In this document: one piece after another, positions 44,124 through 54,833 of the stretch | How positions within the stretch are numbered: position 1 is the stretch's first letter | How the letters are laid out: every line of letters begins with the position of its first letter | Assembly (NCBI GenBank): GCA_037576215.1 | Contig: JBANDB010000005.1 | Coordinates: forward strand, 1,736,001-1,800,000 | DNA from: Armillaria gallica | Lineage: Eukaryota; Basidiomycota; Agaricomycetes; Agaricales; Physalacriaceae | DNA: 64,000 nucleotides | Direction of reading: 5' to 3' | The notes under the pieces: generated by a model | What the model was told of the DNA's origin: nothing | The model's input: only the letters and a program-made list of their open reading frames with translations | Database searches by the model: none | Position numbers and translations under genes: made by a program

Positions 44124-47100
44124 ATGTCTGAGCTCATTCTCCCTTTTACCTGTGTTTCTGGATGTGGCCAAAAATTCAGTACATCAAAAGGACTTTCGCT
44201 TCACAAGAATCGCTGCAAAGCAAGTATTCAACTACAGACCCAAGTGACACTGGACAAGCCCCAAAAGTGCAAGAAGCATAGGTGTTTGGATGATGCCATC
44301 AGTTTTGTGGAAGGGGAGGAAGGGCCACTGGATAATTTGGAGATGGCACAGGCTGGGACCAGTATTCAAGTATGTTCAAAGTACACTATTCTTCATCTAT
44401 AGCCTAAAGCTGTTAATCTGCAGGCAATTGGCTACCAAGATGTGGATATGCTGGAAGCTTTTCCATTGTCACCTACAGGTGCCTTGCCTGCACCAGCATG
44501 CCTGCAGCACATCCATCAACTTCCTCGCCGATTCATTGATAAACTCCCTGAAGCTGAACCTGCAGTAATCACTGCTGCTTCTGATGAACCAACACCCATT
44601 ATCCCTCAAGTATGCCTTATTGTCCATGATGCTTTCAAGACCATGACCAATGCATTCCACATCCTCTGCTTCTTTCCAAATTGACCATCTTATGATCCTG
44701 AGGCATTTGTTTCACCACAGGACCTTGCCAACTTTCCCAAGTCCACCGAGTATGAGTCTCCAACATCTGAAGGAGCCAGTGCAGCGTTACCACTGCCTCC
44801 ATACCCTTACTCGAGCATGAGTATGTATCGTCTCATGCAGTGGGCCGATTCTGGCAGTAATTTGAAGTCAGAAAACAAGGTTAATTGCCTTGTTAATGAT
44901 GTTATTCATGCAGCAGACTTCCAGGCTGATGATTTTAACTCTAAATTCAAGTTTGATGTGGACAGAGAGCATCAGAAACTTGACAATGCTACTAACTCAT
45001 CTTCTTTGTTGAAGGATGGATGGCACAAGGCTATTATAGATATCAAGATACCTACTGGTGGGGACCAGGCCACTGGTGCATGCATTTTTTCAGTTCCAGG
45101 ATTTCAGTACCATCCTTTGGTAGAGGTCATCAAGGCGGCATTCACTGATGCACAAGCATGCCTCTTCCATTTCTCTCCATTTCAGCATATATTTGTATCT
45201 TCACTCACTGGACACAAAACACGAATATACGATGAATTATACACCTTGGATGTGTGGTTGAACCAAGGGGCTACTGGAATTGCAGCCCAGAACACCAGCT
45301 AGGTAGGTAGGTCAGGCCAGCAGACCCAAAAAAAAAAGTTGACCCTCCTCAAATAGCCCAAAAAATGCCTTCCAAATGTAAAAAAGGTGATATATTGAAG
45401 TGCCAACATGTCTAATCAATGGACCTTCCATCTTTATCATGCCTGTGCGATGCAACATTGGGAGCAGACCAAGAGTGTTGGTTGCACTGCCATCATGAGT
45501 CAACATATGACATCATGCATCCAAATTCAAATTCTTTCTTGATCCTGCTAGAAATGTGTTAAATTGTACTGAAAATGATACTTGGGTAAATAATAGTACA
45601 TGAATATGACACAAGTTCTCATTTTTGCTCCATAATCAGCTAAATTTGGACTGTATGACATCATTTTGGTCATGTGGAGGTAGGTAGGTCCAGCGCTAGT
45701 GTCCAAAAAATTTTAATCAACCCTATGTCATTTTTTTTCATTCTGGTAGCCCCTTGGGTTGAATGCACAGCGAGACCTCTGATGTGCCGCAAATGAACCT
45801 GGATGCAAGCTGGAGAAAGTTATTGCAGCATTGATGTTTTGGTCTGATGCAACTCACCTCGCTAGCTTTGGGACCACCAAGGCATGGCCTCTGTATACGT
45901 TCTTTGGTAATTTGTCAAAGTATATCCATGCAAAGCTGAACTCAGGTGCATGTCATCAAACAGCATTTTTCCCTTCAGTTTGCTTCTTCCTTTGAGACTT
46001 GATTCCGCCAACTCACAAAATATCTACTAGCTTCTGGACTCAATAAATGACTTCCTCCATACACTAAACATCAGTGCAAATCAACAGAAGACCTTGCTAA
46101 CCCACTGTCAGCATGAACTCATGCACGAGGCTTGGAAACTGCTTCTGGATGCCAAGTTTGTCCATGCTTATATCCATGGAATTGTTCTCAAATGTGCAGA
46201 TGGTGTTTATCGTTGTGTCTACCCCTGCATATTCACATATTCAGCTGACTATCCTGAAAAGTATGCTTTAATTCCTTCCATGACTGAGCACTGACAGATG
46301 ATTGCATCCTATGCAGAGTACTCCTTGCAAATATCCGAGATAATGAGACATGTCTGTGTCCCCATTGCCTTGTTCCCAAGAAGAAAGCTGATCAAATGGG
46401 CATCATATATGATCTGAAGCTGTGTGTTCACCTAGCCAGGACATATCTGTTTGATGAGATAATGAGAGCACATGACTTTATCTTCAATAAAGGGTATATG
46501 GTTGGCAGTGCAGCAGTGGAGAGGCTGTGTAAACTGCAGTCCATCATTCCGACCATGGTGAGTTCATCAGTGGTCACTGGTACAACAACAGCTAATTCTA
46601 TTATCATAGAACACCTTTGTGGAAAGACTTGGATTGATGTTCAATCCCTTTCAGATGCTGGTGGTAGATCAAATGCATGAGTTTGAGCTAGGCGTATTCA
46701 AGGCAGTTCTCATTCATATCATCTGTGTCCTCTATGCAGCTGGTAAAACCAAGAAGGAGCAGCTGGTAGAGACTTTTGATGAATGGTAGGTGTCCATATA
46801 GCATTTCCCATCAGGTCTTACAGTGGACACTCTTCCCCAGATTTCAACAGCTTCCAACGTTCGGGGTTGATACCATACAAAAATTTGCAGATAACGTGTC
46901 TGAGATGAAGAAGCTAGGAGCTCGAGATTTTGAGGATATTCTCCAGGTGCATCACCTTTGTCATTTCTAAATGATCTGTCCTGATTGGCTGTAGAATATA
47001 ATTCTGGTCGTCAATGATCTTGATGAACCATACAACTCCTTTCTGTTGACACTACTCTTTCGTCTTGCTGAATGGCATGCTTTTGCTAAGCTGTGGATGC

Positions 47101-48780
47101 ATACTGACTTAACTCTAGAGTGACTCAAAAACTGTTCAACCATTGTAGGAAAAGAGCTTTGCTGATTCAGAGACTGGTCAAAAGACTTTGACACTGTGGA
47201 GCTGCCTAAAGAAGTCAATAATTGAGTATGAAGGGCCACCAAAAAATCTCAAACAGAAACCTCACACCAGAATGAAATGGAACCACAGCCAGCCACAGCA
47301 TCAGGTCCTCGCCCAGGGCTGCAAAAGCACCAGTTCAACATCAATATGTACAAGTTCCATGCCATTGGCAATTATGCTCCTACTATTCCCATGTTTGGAA
47401 CAACTGATTCATACTCAATGCAAATGGTCTGCAGAAGTTTTTCTTACTCTAGAAGACCACTAATGCCATTAAACAGAGAGAATTAGCACATTGTACAGTG
47501 AAGGGATCATATGCTCAGACAAACAAAAGCCACGCCATAAAACAAATTGCCAATCACGAGCAGCAACGGCAACATTTCAGATGCCAGCTTGGAATGCATG
47601 GCACGGAAAGTGTCTATCCGATAAAAGGCTCAAAGAAGGACTCACGCAAATCTGGCTGTGCCAACCTTCATCACATTATTTCAGAGTCTCAAAGATATTG
47701 GCATGATATCATCTCGTTTGTCCACCAAAACAGCCAAGACCCTGCTAAGACTGTGAGTGATGTAGACTTCCTGTTGACTTTGCGTCTGATAGTAGTTTTG
47801 TAACTGCAGGGATTTATATTCAAGCTCAAGAACCATCTACTCACTCGCTTGCTTGGCCAGGATTTTGACGGCAACAATGAAACATATTCCAATATGCAGC
47901 AGGCTTCTGTCCACATCATCAGCAACCAAATCTATGCTCATAAAACAATGAAAATTAATTATACCTCATATGATATGCGACGTGATCAAGATTCCATTAA
48001 CCCTTGGACACACAGCAACATCATGATGGTTTCTCCTGAGACCAGCACTCATGCCCACCCATTCTGGTACACTTGAGTCCTTGGAATTTTCCATGCACAG
48101 ATATGCCATACAGGACCTGAGGCTCATAGTCATTCTGTCCAGAACATGGAGTTCCTGTGGGTTCAGTGGTATGGGATTGAGCCAGACTATAGATGGGGAT
48201 TCAAGAGCGCTCACCTTCCAAAAATCGGATTTGTACCTGTAGAGGATGAGGGAGCATTTGGATTTCTGGATCCCTCACTGGTTCTCCAGGCATGTCATTT
48301 GACTCCTGTGTTTTCCTCTGGTCATACTCAAACACTCCTTGATTTTTCCCCATCAGCTGCACGATGCCCAGGAGAAGACAGAGATTGGATGAATTACAAT
48401 GTTATGATGTGAGTTGCATGGCATTTATCAGTTTTCCTAGTTAACTGGGGACTCATCTTGTTCCAAGCTTCGTTGACAGAGATATGTGCATGCGCTATCT
48501 CGGTGGTGGCATTGGACACAGCTCCAACCTGAACCTCAAAGATAACAATAACAGAAGAGAAGTCGAGCCCACAGACGAAACGGGAAACAACAAGCCAGAT
48601 GATGAAGCTTCTGTGGGTGAAGATACAGAGGAAGACAATGAAGATGATGGTGAGAGTCAACTCTCCAAAGACAGTGGGAATAGTGAGGGACTTTCTGAAG
48701 AAGATGCCAATTCCGATTCCGATGCATCTGTAGAGTCTGGCTACCTCGACATTGAAGATACAGGGTTTGCTGACTTGTAG
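44124..48780 (+). pseudogene. Plavaka-type transposase relic
   Basis: It starts at an ATG with a C2HC-type finger (FTCVSGCGQKFSTSKGLSLH). The transposase body includes KTRIYDELYTLDVWLN (to 45263), interrupted by a MITE (45264-45756) and resuming AQRDL. It continues with VIAALMFWSDATHLASFGTT, WPLYTFFGNLSKYIHAKL, MLVVDQMHEFELGVFKAVL near 46655, LLFRLAEWHAFAKL near 47040, and YKFHAIGNYAPTIPMFGTTD near 47350. It then has HPFWYT...VLGIFHAQI near 48060, MEFLWVQWYGIEPDYRWGF near 48150 and GAFGFLDPSLVLQACHLTPVF. After a GTGAGT intron, FVDRDMCMRYLGGGIGH leads into an acidic tail ending at 48780. This is the pattern of Plavaka (CACTA/CMC-related) transposases of Agaricomycetes. Many stops and frameshifts show it is inactive. 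Confidence 0.85.
45264..45756 (+). mobile_element. 0.5 kb MITE, copy 2, inside the Plavaka relic
   Basis: It starts CAAGGGGCTACTGGAAT and ends ATTCTGGTAGCCCCTTG: 17-bp inverted repeats with two mismatches. It is flanked by GGTTGAAC (45256-45263) and GGTTGAAT (45757-45764). Excision joins DVWLN to AQRDL in frame. It aligns along its whole 493 bp with copy 1 (31284-41904 minus gypsy C). It has no coding capacity. Confidence 0.88.
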
Positions 48781-49654
48781 CACAGTTACATGTCAATGGA
48801 ATCACCAGCATTTGAGGGCCATCACATTCGAATGGCATGATCCGAGTCCTATGCTCTGTAGACTGTGTATCTGTCCCATCTTCCAGTCATCATACCAACA
48901 TCGTATGAGTCACAAGAAGATAGTCCAATTTGGTAAATAGTGGCACAAACTTGGTGTACAGAAACTGGCACGAAGTGCCTGATCCCTCTTTTGCAGAGTC
49001 ATGACGTGCATCTGTGGAAGCACCACAGTTAGCAAACTCCTGCAGGTAGATACTCTGGTGCTGAATACCGAGACCACTTGGTATCGTCCTCACAGATTTA
49101 TTAGCACTGTCCTTCAATGCAGATTCCATCGATAATCAGTGCCCATTTTTTTAAAGACCAGTCTCTATTCTGACCGGGCTATTTGTAGGTCAACGCTGTC
49201 ATTAGACTACATTGAGCTATGGTGGTAGGACCCTATCAACGAAGTTCCGATATCTGCTAACAAGGTATGTGACGTATTTCAAAGACATTTGTGGTGAGCC
49301 CATCTCTTACCATGGGCATACATTATGCTAATCCATATCTTTCTCACAGAGGGTGCCATCATCATCGTACATTTATTCCTGTGATTCTTCGAACCAACAA
49401 GCCCTACCCTATGACTCGTAGAAAAACAATGAGGCAGGCGACTACACTAACATCACAGGTGGTGCCTACCATGCTGAATACAAGGTCATCCAACACAATG
49501 GTTGTGATACTGTTAACATATGTGCTTCTTCCACCCCTAATGGGTCTCACCAAAGTGAAGAAAGGCTCAACAATTTAGACACCCTTCCATTTTCTGTCAT
49601 CCGTTCTTTGACGACGACTGTCAATGGCCGCTGAGTAGCACCAAATTCATAATG
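48781..49654. other. No gene recognised
   Basis: Sequence downstream of the Plavaka stop. Frames such as 49291-49578 (+) and 48890-49129 (-) are short and carry no motif I know. The 3' terminus of the Plavaka element should lie here, but no inverted partner was found. Confidence 0.35.
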
Positions 49655-49659
49655 TATTC

Positions 49660-50166
49660 TGTTAAGAATCAGAGTATTTAGAGTGATACACAAAGTAATG
49701 AATACTTGAGTAAAACCCAAGTTGTGAGCGAGGATGTCCTAAAGCCGAGTTCCAACCACCAAGAGGGATCTGATATGGGTGTTAACAAGCACTAGGCATA
49801 GTTAACGAGGGTGTCAGCAAGTGCTAGGCATAACTGATGGGGTTTCCAACAAGCGCTAGGTGTAGTCGGAAGGCAAACGGAATGGCAAGAGCTAGGCATA
49901 ACCGATCAGATATGCTTAGATCACACAGTTAAGTGGACGTTGAAGAGTAGTGAAATTAGATTGAGTTCCAAGTAGTACAGACAATGTTTATATACTAGGG
50001 TTTCAAGTCATTAATATTCCACAATGTTCCATTATATTCTAGTGTTTGGAAGAAGAAAGGAGAAATCAAGAGAAAGTACTAGTAAGCCGAGGTCAAGGCT
50101 GAGAAGGCCGAGAGGAGGCATATGTTGACTCATACACTAGCTGAAAAAGGCATGATATCCATAACA
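49660..50166 (-). repeat. Solo LTR, 507 bp
   Basis: It starts TGTTAAGAATC and ends ATCCATAACA on the plus strand, flanked by TATTC (49655-49659) and TATTT (50167-50171), a 5-bp duplication with one C/T change. A minus-strand TATATAA near 49995 gives the orientation. A tandem array of about 32-bp units (CAAGCRCTAGGCATA core) lies at 49786-49909. No partner LTR is in the window. Confidence 0.75.
49786..49909. repeat. 32-bp minisatellite in the solo LTR, four units
   Basis: Four imperfect units begin CAAGCACTAGGCATA, CAAGTGCTAGGCATA, CAAGCGCTAGGTGTA and CAAGAGCTAGGCATA. The third is 36 bp long. Confidence 0.7.
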
Positions 50167-50473
50167 TATTTGTTCTTAAAAACTGTGTACGGAGGAGCTA
50201 TAGAGAGGTCACAAATGTATGCATTGTATATATTGTGGGAGATGTGAAAAGAAGAGTAGATATACAATGATCACGATGCTGATGCTGATGCACATGCAAT
50301 ACTTCATAGTGTATAGTATAAAACGTGAGAAGTTCGAGGAGGAACATAAACAAAAATGACATGACCAATACAAAAAACAAAGGTAGTACAAAGTAACATA
50401 CACATAGTAAGAAACGGAGATGACAGAAAGAATGAAGGACATTATTCTGCACCCACACCATCACTTCCCGTTA

Positions 50474-51660
50474 TCACTGCACATATATAGGCTCTTCATA
50501 CTCTGGATGCTGCCATTCAGGCTTGACATAAGCTAAGGCCTGAATGGGTACCACACTAGGTCTAAAAGCAATTTGAGTAGATTTCTTCTTTATAGGTGCC
50601 AGAGACAAACCTTGTGAAGTAGTAGCCAGAGACGATGGACACTGCATGTATATAATGTGGTCAGAGTTGTACCAGAGATGCGGAAGGAACTTCGCCATTT
50701 GTGTTGTGAACAGCCAGACGATGTATGAAACAAGAATGTTCCTACAATGGGTCTTTATTTAGTTTTGACAAGACTAGGGCTGCAGGATCAATCACGTACC
50801 ACCATGGTATGATCCTATTGGTTCCAGCTCATCGTATATGTTCCATTCCCTGATACTGGCACCCCTGCTAAGTTGTAAGTAGAGGATGTTGTCGTAGAAT
50901 TGGCCATTTGTGTCCGAAGGAAAGTCAGTGTTTGGAACATTCTGAAGAGTATTCGGCGAGGACTTGAATCAAGTTCATATCAGCTTTACATCTGAATATC
51001 TGAGGGAGGTAGCCAACAAATCCTGTGTTGGTATTGTGGCATACTCTTGAGTGGAATTGTCGTCATTGCCAGGTGGTGGTTCATCATCAAGAAACCCCAG
51101 ATGAAAAGAAGCTGGTGATAAGAAAGGCAAAGGAATCACATGAAATTGATGAATTTTGCCAAAACTTTCCCACAGAAAAGCCAGGTAAAATTCAATGGCA
51201 AACACTGTGATGAATGATCACAAACTGCGAATTGGGATGGTATAATGTCCGAATACCTATATTCATAGGACTCGGAACTAGTACCATTTGACAACCAGTC
51301 TGTGTGAGTCAGACCACATCTTATTGAGCTTACAGTAACATTATACAATCTGGAAATAATTCTATACAATATTGAACACCAGGTAATTATTCCAATGGCT
51401 TCACAATAGCATACAAGAAAGTCGCAAGCTTATGCCTTGGCCATAAGGCCTTGTAAGACCCTGAGATGGCGAATAATAATTCTGCTGGACCATGGTCGCC
51501 GCAACCCTCGGAAACCTTTTTCCCAATCTGCTGAAGGAACAATTGAATGACTTTCCTTCATACAGATTGTTGAGTCCAGTTTACAAGGCTACTTCCATCC
51601 ACGGCTATTAGTTGAAAGACACTGGCATTGAGCCTGAAATAATGTTATAGCTCACCAATC
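50474..51660 (-). pseudogene. Unidentified gene relic left of gypsy B
   Basis: Minus-strand coding-like segments occur in several frames: a stretch reading WLSNGTSSESYEYRYSDIIP near 51290, EPIGSYHGG/WYVIDPAALVLSKLNKD-like sequence near 50810, and a final frame 50698-50474 ending PEWQHPEYEEPIYVQ. A candidate intron GTGAGCTATAAC...TTTCAG lies near 51656-51636. I do not recognise the protein. It may be continuous with minus-strand frames right of gypsy B (60125-60961), which would make gypsy B the agent that split it. Confidence 0.3.
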
Positions 51661-51682
51661 TTTGAACAGCAAAGTCAGACTG

Positions 51683-52084
51683 TGTTACGATTTATTCACT
51701 TTTTTACCTTTATCTTATCTTATCTCTCACACCGGACCGATCTGGGCCGTCACTCATAGAGGCAGTTGTGCAATGTTCCCATGTTATCTCGCCACCTCTC
51801 ACGCTCTCGCTTCGCTATTGCGTGCTACGGCTCCAAGTCCTTGTACTTCGTTATCGACCACTCACGAACTCTTTATGATTAGACCTTCAGTCCTCATATT
51901 TAAACAGTAGTACTTACTTCTTGTACGCCAGCCTCAAACTAACTTTAATCCATACTGAATCTATCGCTTAATTCTCCGCCGAAAGCTAAGACTTAGCCCG
52001 AACGCCTATTACTTAGGAAACGTCGGTGACTGCCTGAACGCGAGACAGCCGGTGTTTGTCCTTGATAGGAATTCAGGTCTAATA
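51683..52084 (+). repeat. Gypsy B 5' LTR
   Basis: This 402-bp repeat starts TGTTACGATTTATTCAC and ends TCTAATA (not the usual CA). It contains ATATTTAAA at 51896-51904 and a self-primer-like motif at 51931. It is almost identical to 59708-60109. Confidence 0.95.
51931..51942 (+). promoter_or_regulatory. Candidate self-primer / transcription start, gypsy B
   Basis: GCCTCAAACTAA is a perfect inverse complement of the PBS at 52086-52097 and starts 34 bp after the TATTTAA box. It differs from the gypsy A motif at five of twelve positions, each compensated in the PBS. Confidence 0.8.
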
Positions 52085-52085
52085 A

Positions 52086-52097
52086 TTAGTTTGAGGC
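52086..52097 (+). promoter_or_regulatory. Primer-binding site, gypsy B
   Basis: TTAGTTTGAGGC begins one base after the LTR and pairs with the LTR-internal motif at 51931-51942. Confidence 0.8.
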
Positions 52098-52128
52098 TTC
52101 ATCCTTGCTCCTTAACCGGAGCCTACAG

Positions 52129-52686
52129 ATGTCGACAACACTCGAGATCCTCTTATCCGCGGTATACCTCGGTGTCGGACTAGCCTTTTTCTCAGCAACA
52201 CTTATATTGGCTATTATTCATTACCAAAGGACAACTCGTCACAGATGCAACAGAAGAATTCAATATCCCCCACCACCGTTTAACTATGTCCTCCCACAGC
52301 AGCCACCACCGGCGCACTTCTACCCACCCATACCACCACGAGCCCCAGCAATCGACGAGCACCCTAGCGTCGACAGTAGAGAAGAAGACGTTCCTAGGGA
52401 GGTGGAAATCAGCGTTCAGGAAGGAAGCGATGGAGGAACTGCCGGAGCAAGGCTCCCCTTTATCGAGCTTTCTACCAACCCGCCCTCTCCTCACCAGTCC
52501 GCCGGCGCTACCCCCCATCCAGCAGCACGAAATGCTGCCACCGCCGCAGACCTGGCAAGGTACCTTGTCCGACTCGGCTTGGGGCGAGCAGGCCCGGACG
52601 CATCCCCCACCTCCGAGCAACCTACCAGCAATCGTCCTGGGGGTAGCAGAATACCAGCACCCACCCCCGACCCCTATGAAATCTGA
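52129..52686 (+). CDS. N-terminal membrane-anchor domain upstream of Gag (ORF0), gypsy B
   Basis: An ATG at 52129, 45 bp after the 5' LTR, opens 185 codons ending in TGA at 52684. Residues about 5-28 (ILLSAVYLGVGLAFFSATLI) form a strong transmembrane helix, followed at once by the basic cluster RTTRHRCNRR. By the positive-inside rule this predicts a short outside N-terminus and a cytosolic C-terminal part. The rest is Pro/Ala-rich. The Gag frame continues in the same register after the stop, with no other stop until 54829. I infer that the TGA arose from CGA and that anchor and Gag were one protein. The stop could instead be a genuine terminator with readthrough. Gypsy A and C have equivalents at the same place. 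Confidence 0.7.
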   Translation: MSTTLEILLSAVYLGVGLAFFSATLILAIIHYQRTTRHRCNRRIQYPPPPFNYVLPQQPPPAHFYPPIPPRAPAIDEHPSVDSREEDVPREVEISVQEGSDGGTAGARLPFIELSTNPPSPHQSAGATPHPAARNAATAADLARYLVRLGLGRAGPDASPTSEQPTSNRPGGSRIPAPTPDPYEI

Positions 52687-54831
52687 GTCAGTTCCACTTC
52701 CGAGCTTGATCTCGTCTGGGACAACCTCAACCTCCCCGTTGCCGCCTTTTTCCCCTACCACCCAAATCCCTATGCCGCCCCCACTACTGGGATACCCCAG
52801 TACGAATTGAGACACGACCCCCCACCCCCCCGGTCGCCAGTAGACAGTCCTCGACGACCGAACTCTCCCCACGAGGAGACGCGGAGACCTCAAACAGGCT
52901 CCTCATCCCCAGACGAAGAAGGGAACCGCCAAGGTCAGCAATCAATGTCGCGCAAGGGCTCGATCCCCGATACGAGATCGATGAGCAGGGCCTCAACTGG
53001 TTCGGACGAGAGCGCAGGAGAGTCGAGGCGGAGCGAGCCGCAGAGTTCAGAAGAGTCGATGAGGAGGCAGGGCGAGTCGAGGCGCACCATCAGCCGGGCA
53101 TTGATAGTCGAGGAGAGACGATATACAACACCGCCCACAGCTCCAGGACCGAGGTACTCCCCGCCGAGGAACACATCAACGGCATTGCCGACTGGAGAAG
53201 CCCTTCCCCAAGCCCCGTCCCCACCCTCGAGATCCCGAACACTCCCCCAGCCGACCACCCCGATAACCATCGCCCGGGCACTATACCTCCTATCGACAGG
53301 CAAGCTGGTTCAGGTCCCCGCCGTCCTCCTCGCCGCAACCCTGGAGGAGCTCTTTGAGCACTTCAGACAGGAACTATTAGCAGATCAGGACTGGGCCCTG
53401 ATGCCGGCTGGAAGGGACTATGCCTATTACGGATACGAATATATATTAAAAGAGGAAGCCGCCCATTTTGCGTGCACCGCCTATAACATGATTCACCCCA
53501 ACCGCAGAACTGAGGTACCCGCCAGGTACCAGCAACCCCAGATTGACTTACCCCCGATCACGTACACACCGGAACCAATGGACGACGAACCACCGGTACC
53601 GCCGCCACGGGTTGCCGTGCCGAGCTACCCGAGATGGGAGCCAGGCTATGCCCCCAGACACACGAGCTATGCGTATCCCCACGGGTACGGACCACCGGAG
53701 ACGCAGAGGACGTCTCGACTCTTTGCGGCCGCGATCACAGGGGACGGAGCGGGACCATCAAATGCGCCTCAGGTGCCAACGCAACCCCCTGCCAAGCCGC
53801 AGCCACTGCCAGGACAACCGCAGCCGCCCGCCGCCCCTCGAAGGTGGGCGCCACCTCGCTACCCTCCTCCACCAGGGCCACCCGATCCCCCAGCCCCATG
53901 GGTCCTTGACCCAGCCAACCTAGGGCCATGGGCTAATCTGAGGCCAGAAATGGTCAAAATCCCTGAGAACTTCAATGGCGACTCTAACGACATCGCCCGA
54001 TTCTTCTCTCAGTGCGATATGTACTTCTCAGTTTTTAACCAACATTTCTACCATCACCCGCACAAGGTCATCTTCTGTGTATCATGCTTCGGCAAAGACG
54101 CACAGGTGTGGTGGGAGCTATGCGCACGAGAGCTAGGAAGGGACGACCACGGGTTCCAGTATTACCCACCATATGAAGAGTTCGTCAATGAGGTCAGGCG
54201 GAGGTTCTGGAAGGATGCGAACGCGGAAATCAAGTTCGCCCAGTGGGAGGCGTTGCGACAGAGCCACTTCCCAGACGGGGACTTATTCTTCCAGCAATTC
54301 GAGTCGCTAGCCTTCGAGGCGGGAGTCCTAGGCATTGACATGATGATGGTTGCCCAAGTTAAAAAGGCGTGCCGGTCATCAGCCAAGGATATCATCTACG
54401 CCTCGGACGCGGATGTCCCCGGGAGCTATCATGAGTGGAAACGACAAATACTCCGCATCAATCATAATTGGAGAACACGCAAAGCAGAGCAGCGGGGGGG
54501 AAAGGTAACGGAATGGAAACAGCAGGTCAAGACGACAACAACCCCGACGACAAAGGGGAACCAGCAGCAGCAGAACAGTGTCCCGGAAAAGGTAACGGGG
54601 ACTGGCACGATATATGGAGGGCAAGGAAAGCCCATGGACATCGACGCGGTGCGCGCCAAGACCAAGTGTTTTGGGTGCAGCCAGCTCGGGCACTTTAAAC
54701 GCGACTGCCCCAAACGACCAAAGACAAAAGAAGAGGCACTCCGACGATGCGCCTATTACTGGGACCATGTAGCAACAAATGAGAAGACAGATTCAAAGAT
54801 TGAGGAGGTAAAAGATGGCACCGAGCAGTAA
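52687..54831 (+). CDS. gag: Gag, gypsy B
   Basis: The frame continues directly from the anchor ORF and has no ATG at its start. Just after the stop it reads WDNLNLPVAAFFP (52717-52755), conserved in A and C. Then come an Arg/Ser/Pro-rich region, a conserved helical block (ARALYLLSTGKLVQVPAVLL near 53273), EPMDDEPPVPPP (about 53572-53607) and a Pro-rich linker. The Ty3-type Gag core from about 53940 includes FCVSCFGKDAQVWWEL and FWKDANAEIKFAQWE. The zinc knuckle CFGCSQLGHFKRDC (54667-54708) has all four ligands (CX2CX4HX4C). The frame ends at TAA 54829-54831. The Gag core forms the particle and the knuckle binds the RNA. Pol follows in the -1 register from within the last codons. Confidence 0.85.
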   Translation, partial: VSSTSELDLVWDNLNLPVAAFFPYHPNPYAAPTTGIPQYELRHDPPPPRSPVDSPRRPNSPHEETRRPQTGSSSPDEEGNRQGQQSMSRKGSIPDTRSMSRASTGSDESAGESRRSEPQSSEESMRRQGESRRTISRALIVEERRYTTPPTAPGPRYSPPRNTSTALPTGEALPQAPSPPSRSRTLPQPTTPITIARALYLLSTGKLVQVPAVLLAATLEELFEHFRQELLADQDWALMPAGRDYAYYGYEYILKEEAAHFACTAYNMIHPNRRTEVPARYQQPQIDLPPITYTPEPMDDEPPVPPPRVAVPSYPRWEPGYAPRHTSYAYPHGYGPPETQRTSRLFAAAITGDGAGPSNAPQVPTQPPAKPQPLPGQPQPPAAPRRWAPPRYPPPPGPPDPPAPWVLDPANLGPWANLRPEMVKIPENFNGDSNDIARFFSQCDMYFSVFNQHFYHHPHKVIFCVSCFGKDAQVWWELCARELGRDDHGFQYYPPYEEFVNEVRRRFWKDANAEIKFAQWEALRQSHFPDGDLFFQQFESLAFEAGVLGIDMMMVAQVKKACRSSAKDIIYASDADVPGSYHEWKRQILRINHNWRTRKAEQRGGKVTEWKQQVKTTTTPTTKGNQQQQNSVPEKVTGTGTIYGGQGKPMDIDAVRAKTKCFGCSQLGHFKRDCPKRPKTKEEALRRCAYYWDHVATNEKTDSKIEEVKDGTEQ

Positions 54832-54833
54832 AC

